Source: an uncultured Clostridia bacterium
Lineage (GTDB): Bacteria; Bacillota; Clostridia; TANB77; CAG-508
Direction of reading: 5' to 3'
NCBI GenBank assembly: GCA_947628885.1
Contig: CANRBO010000024.1
Span: forward strand, 1-12,225
Length of the DNA: 12,225 nt
This document shows positions 6,598 to 12,225 of the stretch, piece by piece. The notes below the pieces were generated by a model, which was not told where the DNA came from, did not search any database, and saw only the letters and a list, made by a program, of their open reading frames with translations. Made by a program: the position numbers and the translations under genes. The stretch's first letter is position 1. Every line of letters starts with the position of its first letter.

Positions 6598-6677
6598 CAG
6601 GGAAGATATTTAAGGAGGTGCTACCTTATTTAGGAATTGAACAAAAAGAAGAAAGTATAGATGAAGAAAAAAATTAG
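6571..6677 (+). other. Out-of-frame C-terminal end of the PBP gene
   Basis: Read from 6573, this stretch encodes EAGVAAPVAGKIFKEVLPYL and a Glu-rich tail ending at TAG 6675-6677. This is the conserved last part of class B PBP transpeptidase domains. Removing one C at 6571 and one C at 6577-6578 would join it in frame as HQ-GGGVAAPV, the form expected for the family. Either the gene carries a net +2 frameshift or the assembly has an error. Confidence 0.75.
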
Positions 6678-6689
6678 AATATAAAAATC

Positions 6690-6730
6690 GTAGTGAAAGA
6701 TTTGCAGAATTTTTGCAAATCTTTCACTAC
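6690..6730. terminator. Perfect 17-bp palindrome after the PBP gene (possible terminator)
   Basis: GTAGTGAAAGATTTGCA at 6690-6706 is the exact reverse complement of 6714-6730, with a 7-nt loop. It lies 13 nt after the restored PBP stop. On the plus strand it is followed by AACTGAAAG with no T tract, whereas on the minus strand GATTTTTAT follows. It is therefore not a standard plus-strand terminator, though the position suggests it ends the dcw transcript or stabilises its 3' end. Confidence 0.5.
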
Positions 6731-6745
6731 AACTGAAAGATAATA

Positions 6746-6774
6746 TTGACAAATAAAAAATTTTTCACTATAAT
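6746..6774 (+). promoter_or_regulatory. Near-perfect sigma-70-type promoter of the AAA ATPase gene
   Basis: TTGACA at 6746-6751 and TATAAT at 6769-6774 match both consensus hexamers with an ideal 17-nt spacer. Transcription would start near 6781, leaving a leader of about 20 nt with ribosome binding site GGGGAGG (6785-6791) before ATG 6800. The ATPase and the LtaS-like gene behind it thus form a transcription unit separate from the dcw genes. Confidence 0.85.
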
Positions 6775-6799
6775 ATTATTAAGTGGGGAGGACAAAAAT

Positions 6800-7981
6800 A
6801 TGATATATAGAGAACATTATATTTCACAGGTTCGTGAATTTTATGATTCTGATTTAATAAAAATAATTACAGGTATACGACGTTCTGGAAAGTCAATTAT
6901 TTTGGAACAAATAAAAAATGAAATAAGCAAAAAGACAAAAAATGTAATTAGTCTGAATTTTGAAGATAAACGTGTAAGTAGTAATATTGTAGATGCAAAA
7001 AATTTAATTGAATATGTAGAAAAAAATAGAAAACAAGGAAAGTGTTATATTTTTCTTGATGAAATTCAAACCTTAGAAGGTTGGCAAGAAGCATGCAAAA
7101 CATTAAGGTTAGATAATAATTCAGTATTTATTACTGGTTCAAACTCAAAATTATTATCTAAAGAATTTACAAAGGAATTAAGTGGAAGATATGTATCTTT
7201 TAGGGTAAGACCATTTGTATATAAAGAAATTATGGAATATACTAAAGAATTAGGAAAAGAATGCTCTATTACAGATTATCTTATTTGGGGAGGATTTCCA
7301 AAACGTTTTGAGTTTAACACAGAAGAAGCACAAATAAGATATTTAAATGATCTAGATGATACAATAGTACTAAATGATTTAATAAATCGATATAAAATTA
7401 AAAAAGAAAATCTATTTAAAAGCTTAGTAAATTATGTATTACGTTCAAATGGTAGAATCTTTTCAGCAAAATCAATTCATGATTATATAAAAGAAAAGCA
7501 TGAAAATTGCTCAATAAATACAATCATGAAATATTTAGATTATTTAGAAGAAGCGTATATTATAGAAACAATAAAGCAATATTCAACAAGAACGAAAACG
7601 GAATTAGCCTACTATTCAAAAGTTTATGATGCAGATGTTGCGTTTAATTCAATTAGATGTATAGATAACAGATATGATTTAACACATAACTTAGAAAATA
7701 TAGTTTATAATGAATTGATTTATATGGGATACAATATATCTGTATATAATAACAATGGAAAAGAGGTGGATTTTCTTGCACAAAAGGGAAATAAGAAATA
7801 TTATATTCAAGTAGCATATAGTATAGCAGAAGAAAAAGCATATAATAGAGAATTTAGAGCTTTTGCTAATATTGATAATTTGTATCAGAAAATTATTATT
7901 ACTAATGATGATATTGATTATTCAACAGCAACTGTAAAGCATATTAAATTAAAAGATTTTCTAAATATGGAATCTTTATAA
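6800..7981 (+). CDS. Predicted AAA-type ATPase with C-terminal DUF4143 domain
   Basis: From ATG 6800 the product is 393 aa. It shows the layout of the archaeal/bacterial AAA_14 plus DUF4143 family: Walker A GIRRSGKS at 25-32, Walker B YIFLDE at 83-88, a sensor-like FITGSNSKLLS at 110-120, then a helical middle and a C-terminal nuclease-like fold with GKEVDFLAQKGNKKYYIQV at about 320-338. Asp324 fits the restriction-endonuclease-like core, but the usual E-x-K is Q-x-V here, so nuclease activity is doubtful. The cellular role of this family is not well established. The longer in-frame TTG at 6746 is the promoter -35 box and was rejected as a start; GGGGAGG at 6785-6791 supports ATG 6800. The LtaS-like gene follows 27 nt downstream. 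Such ATPase genes are often accessory, which fits its placement where further dcw genes would be expected. Confidence 0.9.
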   Translation: MIYREHYISQVREFYDSDLIKIITGIRRSGKSIILEQIKNEISKKTKNVISLNFEDKRVSSNIVDAKNLIEYVEKNRKQGKCYIFLDEIQTLEGWQEACKTLRLDNNSVFITGSNSKLLSKEFTKELSGRYVSFRVRPFVYKEIMEYTKELGKECSITDYLIWGGFPKRFEFNTEEAQIRYLNDLDDTIVLNDLINRYKIKKENLFKSLVNYVLRSNGRIFSAKSIHDYIKEKHENCSINTIMKYLDYLEEAYIIETIKQYSTRTKTELAYYSKVYDADVAFNSIRCIDNRYDLTHNLENIVYNELIYMGYNISVYNNNGKEVDFLAQKGNKKYYIQVAYSIAEEKAYNREFRAFANIDNLYQKIIITNDDIDYSTATVKHIKLKDFLNMESL

Positions 7982-8008
7982 ATAAAAAACAAGGATATAT
8001 ATTTAAAA

Positions 8009-9991
8009 ATGAAAAAAAATATGAATTTTATAATAGGCGTAATAATTTTAATGTTAAAAAGCATATTGCTAAACAGTTCAATTGGATTGGAAATAAAAGG
8101 GATAACAATTGCATATTCAATTGTAGTAGCATGTTTAATAATGTGTCCAATAATTAATAAAAATAATAAATTCAGTTACATATATTTAAACGTAGTTTAT
8201 GCAATAATTACTTTTATTATATATGCAAATTATTTGTATTATAGCTATTCAACGAATTTCATATCATTTTATCAAATAAGCAACTTGCAGTATAGCAAAG
8301 AAATCGGAAGCGGATTGCTAGTATTAATCAATGCTAAAAATCTGCTTGCGTTTTGGAGCATGAATATTGTAGTTGCTATTTTGAGTGTTGTGATTTATAG
8401 GAAAACGCATAGTAGACAATTAGAAAATAAATTGAAAACTGAAGATACACAGAAAAAATTAAAATCTAACAAAACTAAAGTAAATTCAATAATTAAAGAA
8501 AATTCAATAATTAAAGAGAATCCAATAATTAAGAAGTATAAGCTAATCTCAAAAAATAAGCATTTTAAAATGATAAAGAACGTCGTAACGAAATATTATA
8601 GTATAATACTAATAATAGCTATTATTATAGCAAATATAATAGTTGTGACAAAATACACCTGTGCAATCTATAAATCAAAGGGCTATAATAAATCGCTAAT
8701 AGTCCAAGACGCATCTATCTATTATTATCATTATGAAGATGCAAAAGATTATTTTTCAAGTTTATTTGTAAAGAAAAAGGTTGATGAAGCAAAGCTAGAA
8801 GAGATTTATCAAGAAAATGTTGCAAATAAAAAAGAAACAAAATATAATGGAATCGCTAAGGACGCAAATGTAATAATTCTACAGCTAGAAAGTATGAACG
8901 AATATGTTATAAATAAGAAGGTAAATGGTAAGGAGATAACTCCTAATCTAAATAAATTTTTTAATGAAAATATATATTGTGAGGATATGTATAATCAAGG
9001 TTTGGGAACAACTGCAGATTCTGAATTTGAAATGGAGAACTCAATGTATCCATTAGAAAATGGATATGTATTCCAAAAATACTATAATAATACTTGGTCG
9101 GATATTTATACATCTTTAAAGAAGGAAGGCTATTATACTTCATTTATGCACCCAAATACAAGCACATTTTGGAATAGAAATGAAGTGTATAATAATGGCT
9201 ATCATATAGATGAATATGATGATATAAATAAATTCCCTGATATTGAAAGAGCAGGAGAATTTTATTCTGATGAAGGATTTTTAGACGAAGCTGTTAATAT
9301 AATGAGCTCTTATGAAGGAAATTTCTGCACAACATTGGTAAGTGTAACAACTCATATACCATTTTATTTGGACGGAGTGTCTAACTTAGAAAATAAAGTA
9401 ACTTTGACTTCAGAAGACTTGAGCGAATATGAAGACGGAACATTTAGAAATTATTTAATATCATGTAATTTTGTAGATTATGCTTTTGGAAAATTCCTAA
9501 AAGGTTTAGAAAGTACAGGATTACTTGAAAATAGTATATTAATTGTGTATGGAGACCATGGCTCAGGACTTTCTAATACTGAAGACATAGCAAGGTTGTA
9601 TAAAGAAAATGGTGAAGAATATACTGAATTCAGGCAAACAACTAAAGATATACATATACCTTATGGGATGAAAATACCAGCAATTAAAGAAAGCATAAAG
9701 ATAGAAAAAACAATGTCAAAAATAGATATAAAGCCAACCATATTGGATTTGTTAGGTTATGAAGATAATTTTTCATTAGGAGAATCAATATTTTCAGGTA
9801 AAGATTATTCCTTCATCAAAGGTTTAGGATACATAACCAGCCAAAATTACCAATTTAATGGCAATTATTACGATAAAAATACAATGCAAAAAATTATAGA
9901 AAATGATGAACTAAAAAAATTATCAGAAAAAATGGAAAGAGAAATTTATTTATCAGATGCAATTATAAAAAATAATTTATTAGCAAAATAA
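8009..9991 (+). CDS. LtaS-like membrane sulfatase-fold enzyme (lipoteichoic acid synthase family)
   Basis: The 660-aa protein has five membrane helices (about 7-23, 30-49, 57-79, 110-130 and 197-215), then a large extracellular alkaline-phosphatase-superfamily domain. Hallmarks of LtaS-type phosphoglycerol transferases: NVIILQLESMN at 287-297 with likely metal ligand Glu294; GLGTTADSEFEMENSMYPL at 331-349 with Thr335 as the expected nucleophile; FMHPN at 379-383; VTTHIPF at 446-452; and YGDHG at 514-518 with metal ligands Asp516/His517. The family polymerises glycerol phosphate from phosphatidylglycerol onto a lipid anchor. An unusual Lys-rich cytoplasmic insert separates helices 4 and 5 and contains a three-fold NSIIKE repeat. 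The ribosome binding site is weak and distant (AAGGA at 7991-7995). A related wall-glycan phosphotransferase role cannot be excluded. Confidence 0.88.
   Translation: MKKNMNFIIGVIILMLKSILLNSSIGLEIKGITIAYSIVVACLIMCPIINKNNKFSYIYLNVVYAIITFIIYANYLYYSYSTNFISFYQISNLQYSKEIGSGLLVLINAKNLLAFWSMNIVVAILSVVIYRKTHSRQLENKLKTEDTQKKLKSNKTKVNSIIKENSIIKENPIIKKYKLISKNKHFKMIKNVVTKYYSIILIIAIIIANIIVVTKYTCAIYKSKGYNKSLIVQDASIYYYHYEDAKDYFSSLFVKKKVDEAKLEEIYQENVANKKETKYNGIAKDANVIILQLESMNEYVINKKVNGKEITPNLNKFFNENIYCEDMYNQGLGTTADSEFEMENSMYPLENGYVFQKYYNNTWSDIYTSLKKEGYYTSFMHPNTSTFWNRNEVYNNGYHIDEYDDINKFPDIERAGEFYSDEGFLDEAVNIMSSYEGNFCTTLVSVTTHIPFYLDGVSNLENKVTLTSEDLSEYEDGTFRNYLISCNFVDYAFGKFLKGLESTGLLENSILIVYGDHGSGLSNTEDIARLYKENGEEYTEFRQTTKDIHIPYGMKIPAIKESIKIEKTMSKIDIKPTILDLLGYEDNFSLGESIFSGKDYSFIKGLGYITSQNYQFNGNYYDKNTMQKIIENDELKKLSEKMEREIYLSDAIIKNNLLAK
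8483..8536 (+). repeat. Three 18-bp in-frame tandem repeats inside the LtaS-like gene
   Basis: Units at 8483-8500, 8501-8518 and 8519-8536 follow the pattern AATTCAATAATTAAAGAA and encode NSIIKE, NSIIKE and NPIIKK. The first two differ by one base and the third by a few. They lie in the cytoplasmic loop between the fourth and fifth membrane helices, so copy-number changes would keep the frame and probably be tolerated. Confidence 0.85.
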
Positions 9992-10051
9992 TTTATTAAC
10001 AAAATAATTTATTAACAAAATAATTTATTAGTAAAATGATTTATTGGCAAA
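9972..10051 (+). repeat. Five 16-bp tandem repeats overlapping the LtaS-like stop codon
   Basis: The unit ATAATTTATTAACAAA occurs at 9972-9987, 9988-10003, 10004-10019, 10020-10035 and 10036-10051, with small changes in copies 1, 4 and 5. The first copy encodes the last residues of the LtaS-like protein and the second contains its stop codon. Because 16 is not a multiple of three, the array cannot be a protein repeat. It fills most of the gap between the two convergent transcription units. Confidence 0.8.
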
Positions 10052-10092
10052 ATAATAATTGTAAAAAGATAATTGCAAAATAATAATTTAAT

Positions 10093-10135
10093 AAAAAAGT
10101 GCTAAGAAAAATATTAATCCATAACTTTCTTAGCA
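10093..10135 (-). terminator. Intrinsic terminator of the sortase transcript
   Basis: Read on the minus strand, TGCTAAGAAA (10126-10135) pairs with TTTCTTAGCA (10100-10109) and is followed by ACTTTTTTA, a clear T tract (10093-10098). The 5' arm lies within the sortase codons for AKK and the stop codon lies in the loop, so the terminator overlaps the gene end. The plus strand has no T tract here. Confidence 0.75.
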
Positions 10136-10920
10136 ACTACAGCAAACTTGCCATTTTCTGTATGATACGCACAGGTCGATAATGTCATAAGGCTATCACC
10201 ATATTCAGCGGTTATTCCAGTATCATATAGAGATGACTTTTTTGCATTTGACACAAAATTATAAAAATCCTGCTCATCTTTTGCATTTACAAAAAAATAA
10301 TATCTAAACACATTTTGCTCATATTGATAATATGTCCTAGAAGGAAACACAGAAAAAATCCTGTATGTGGCATCTTCTTCAGTTGTAGTAAATTTAATAT
10401 TAGGATGAGCATTATAATAATCTTGGCTTCTGTAATTTAATAAATTAGTAAACATAGTGTTATTAATCATGTTGTGACCATAGATAAGTAGATTGGTACT
10501 TGGAGGATTCCACGAATAAGCTTTGTCTAAAAATATAGCACCACTTACAGAATAATCTTTTTTATAATTATGATTAATGTAAAAATCATTGTCTTCGCAT
10601 TGCAAAACAGGGTAGTTGATATTAGTATTTTCAATCTCAATCCATGCCACAATGTCTTGATTTTCTTTTTGTAATTCTTCTAATTTCAACATTTTTTCAG
10701 TTTTAACATTTTCAGTATTTGTATTTTCTGAATCTTGCATGACAGAATTCGTCTCGGCACTATTTGCAGTAAAAGAGTTGTCAAGAGTAATCTCATTTAG
10801 CAAATTACTCTCTTTTTGTGATGTGTAAATATCATAATATACTTTGACAATATAAAGCAATGAAACGACTATAAGTGTTATAAAAAATATATTAAGTATT
10901 TTACGAATTTTTGTATTCAT
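10114..10920 (-). CDS. Class B sortase
   Basis: The 268-aa product has a short basic N-terminus, one membrane helix at about 8-26, a polar linker of about 50 residues and a sortase domain from about 80. Class B features: QDIVAWIEIENTNINYPVLQ at 88-107, GAIFLD at 127-132, the catalytic His149 in YGHNM, and the catalytic Cys250 in TLSTCAYH. The enzyme cleaves a C-terminal sorting motif and links the substrate to peptidoglycan. The expected catalytic Arg after the Cys (NGRF-type motif) reads NGKFAVVAKK, with Lys258 encoded by AAG (10147-10149). ATG 10920 has AAAGGGGAG at 10929-10937. A secreted protein with an MPKTG sorting signal lies 94 nt upstream on the same strand and is the likely substrate. 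Confidence 0.92.
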   Translation of the reverse strand: MNTKIRKILNIFFITLIVVSLLYIVKVYYDIYTSQKESNLLNEITLDNSFTANSAETNSVMQDSENTNTENVKTEKMLKLEELQKENQDIVAWIEIENTNINYPVLQCEDNDFYINHNYKKDYSVSGAIFLDKAYSWNPPSTNLLIYGHNMINNTMFTNLLNYRSQDYYNAHPNIKFTTTEEDATYRIFSVFPSRTYYQYEQNVFRYYFFVNAKDEQDFYNFVSNAKKSSLYDTGITAEYGDSLMTLSTCAYHTENGKFAVVAKKVMD

Positions 10921-10942
10921 TTTCTCACTCCCCTTTATGTAA

Positions 10943-10963
10943 TGCCTACATTTAATGTAGGCA
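10943..10963 (-). promoter_or_regulatory. Hairpin just upstream of the sortase ribosome binding site
   Basis: TGCCTACAT at 10943-10951 is the exact reverse complement of 10955-10963, with a 3-nt loop. On the minus strand it lies between the substrate gene and the sortase ribosome binding site. It has no T tract on either side, so an mRNA processing or stability role, or an operator, fits better than a terminator. Confidence 0.4.
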
Positions 10964-10967
10964 CGAA

Positions 10968-11004
10968 TTTGTAATATAAATTATAACTTATTATAAATTA
11001 CAAA
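10968..11004. promoter_or_regulatory. AT-rich imperfect palindrome after the MPKTG gene
   Basis: TTTGTAAT (10968-10975) pairs with ATTACAAA (10997-11004), and an inner TTATAA pair closes a CTTA loop after a 5-nt bulge. It lies 10 nt beyond the stop codon of the MPKTG protein gene. There is no T tract, so it is at most a weak 3'-end structure. It also contains TATAAT-like strings that could serve as a promoter for the sortase. Confidence 0.3.
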
Positions 11005-11014
11005 CTATTAAAAA

Positions 11015-12145
11015 TTATTTTCTTTTCAAACATACAAGTGCTAAGCTAGAAACTGCAATAACGAATATTGCTAATCCTAATTTATTATCAAAACCTGTTT
11101 TAGGCATTGTATCTAATTGAGGTTTAGCTTTTTCACTTATTTTTGCATAAATTGTAGTATCTTCACCAATGCCTTGTGAGAAATCAAATTCTTCTGTAAA
11201 TTCCTCATCTGTAAAGAAGCCTATTAAAGTATAATTTTCAAGACCTAAAGCAGCAAAATCAATGTGTTCTTCTAACTGTTGATATGAAACTTGAGAACCT
11301 TGAACAACAGCAAATGTAACAGTTTTATCCATTAATTGGATTGTAATTGTTACATTAGGAACATAGTCAGATCCAACTAAATCAAGACCTTGTTTAGTAT
11401 TTTCATTACTTACGAATTTTACATTATTATTAGGGTCAGTAACTATTACTTTTTTACCACTGATGAATAGCTTGTCCTGAGTACCTTCTTCATTTTTAAC
11501 TTCAAACTCTGTCAATGAATCATTTACTGCTAAAAATATAACATTTTCTGTTTCGCTAGATGTTAAAGAACCGTTCATTACTAAAACTGGTTTAGCATCA
11601 GGATTTTGAAGGCTAGATGATTTAGCAATTTCTATCCCATTATTACCTCTTGCAGGATCACCATTTCTATTAAGAACAAGATTTTTAACTTCTACAGTAC
11701 CAGCATTTACTAAAACACCACCATAACCACAGTCAGAAATAGTTACGCCTTCTAATGAAACATATCCTTCATTATAAGCTTGAACACCATATTTTTCAGA
11801 ACCAATTAATTTAACGTTCATTAGATGTAGCACTGTACCTTTACCACCAGCTGTAAGAAGAGTGCTGTTTGAATTTACTGGTTGATAACCTTCAGCAGCT
11901 CTTGTGATAGTATTTCCATTACCATTGATAGTTATAACTTTACCATTATTAATCTCAATAGGTTTGGTCAATACTATGTTTGATGATAAATTAATTACTT
12001 GACCTTCTGTTGCTTCATCAATTGCACTTAATAACTGAGTTTCATTTTGTGCTGTTTTTGTATCAGCATGAACAAAGTTAGGAGCTACTATAAATGAAGC
12101 TAAAAATAAAATTGCAAATAAAATTACTTTTTTAGCGTTTCTCAT
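11015..12145 (-). CDS. Sortase-anchored surface protein with parallel beta-helix and MPKTG signal
   Basis: The 376-aa product starts with a signal peptide (basic MRNAKK, hydrophobic core, likely cleavage after FVHA at residue 27). Residues about 30-250 resemble a pectate-lyase-like right-handed beta-helix, with rungs such as VITINGNGNTITR (70-82) and GYVSLEGVTISDCGYGGVLVNAGTVEVKNL (127-156). Residues about 262-336 resemble a Listeria-Bacteroides (InlB B-type) repeat: YTLIGFFTDEEFTEEFDFSQ then TTIYAKI. The C-terminus is a full sorting signal: MPKTG at 347-351, a hydrophobic segment and KRK. AGAAAGGA lies upstream of ATG 12145. The neighbouring class B sortase suggests a cognate pair. The helix fold often binds or cleaves polysaccharide, but no catalytic site is recognisable, so adhesion or structural roles are equally likely. 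Confidence 0.88.
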   Translation of the reverse strand: MRNAKKVILFAILFLASFIVAPNFVHADTKTAQNETQLLSAIDEATEGQVINLSSNIVLTKPIEINNGKVITINGNGNTITRAAEGYQPVNSNSTLLTAGGKGTVLHLMNVKLIGSEKYGVQAYNEGYVSLEGVTISDCGYGGVLVNAGTVEVKNLVLNRNGDPARGNNGIEIAKSSSLQNPDAKPVLVMNGSLTSSETENVIFLAVNDSLTEFEVKNEEGTQDKLFISGKKVIVTDPNNNVKFVSNENTKQGLDLVGSDYVPNVTITIQLMDKTVTFAVVQGSQVSYQQLEEHIDFAALGLENYTLIGFFTDEEFTEEFDFSQGIGEDTTIYAKISEKAKPQLDTMPKTGFDNKLGLAIFVIAVSSLALVCLKRK

Positions 12146-12170
12146 AACTTTTTATTCCTTTCTATAAAAT

Positions 12171-12204
12171 ATTATAAACACGCTATTTTTCAATTTAAAA
12201 TAGC
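12171..12204 (-). promoter_or_regulatory. Possible promoter -10 and upstream hairpin before the MPKTG gene
   Basis: On the minus strand TATAAT occurs at 12176-12171, about 25 nt before the start codon, but no good -35 is seen at standard spacing. Just upstream, GCTATTTT (12182-12189) pairs with AAAATAGC (12197-12204). On the plus strand this hairpin is followed by an ATTTTTATAATTTT tail and so resembles a terminator for a plus-strand transcript. The neighbouring gene lies outside the window. Confidence 0.35.
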
Positions 12205-12225
12205 ATTTTTATAATTTTATTATTT

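Noticed and set aside
6571..6600. Programmed ribosomal frameshift in the PBP gene
   Set aside because: No slippery heptamer or following pseudoknot is evident, and the pattern of two single extra C residues looks like indels rather than recoding.
6746..6799. Longer ATPase start at TTG 6746
   Set aside because: That TTG is the first triplet of a TTGACA -35 box with TATAAT 17 nt away; transcription would begin downstream of it. GGGGAGG supports ATG 6800.
12182..12225. Firm terminator call at the right edge
   Set aside because: The T-rich tail fits the plus strand, but no plus-strand gene ends here within view, so its role cannot be assigned.

Overview
The window is low-GC DNA with many AAA/ATA/GAA codons. 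It carries mraZ, rsmH, an ftsL-like gene and a class B penicillin-binding protein in dcw order, an LtaS-type lipoteichoic acid synthase homologue, and a class B sortase beside a substrate with an LPXTG-type sorting signal. This points to a Gram-positive low-GC Firmicute, most likely an uncultured, gut-type Clostridia lineage. The lineage is an inference from gene content and composition only.

Layout. At 1-2093 (+) are the C-terminal membrane anchor of a truncated upstream gene, a single-pass membrane protein with about three Ig-like repeats, and a GGDEF-type protein with a degenerate receiver domain. At 2094-2496 there is no gene, but it is dense with structure: a ~200 bp element with long perfect terminal inverted repeats and hairpins inside, a strong intrinsic terminator, a sigma-70-type promoter whose -35 lies in the terminator's 3' arm, and three AAAGTGG-type MraZ boxes at exact 10-bp spacing. 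At 2497-6677 (+) is the start of the dcw cluster: mraZ, a 409-nt spacer with degenerate tandem repeats and two hairpins, then rsmH, ftsL-like and a FtsI/PbpB/SpoVD-type PBP. The PBP frame is broken near its 3' end by what looks like two extra C residues. The cluster does not continue into murE/mraY here. A 17-bp perfect palindrome and a near-consensus promoter introduce a DUF4143-type AAA ATPase (6800-7981) and an LtaS-like membrane enzyme (8009-9991). At 9972-10051 is a 16-bp tandem repeat that overlaps the ltaS-like stop codon. At 10114-12145 (-) are a class B sortase and, upstream of it in transcription, its probable substrate, a secreted beta-helix protein ending in MPKTG, a membrane segment and KRK.

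Common theme. Almost everything serves the cell envelope: septal peptidoglycan synthesis (FtsL/PBP), its regulator (MraZ), teichoic acid polymerisation (LtaS-like) and covalent surface display (sortase and substrate). I found no convincing unknown multi-gene system. The less ordinary items are the inverted-repeat element at 2109-2328, the PBP frameshift, the hairpin covering the PBP ribosome binding site, and a lysine where the sortase catalytic arginine is expected.
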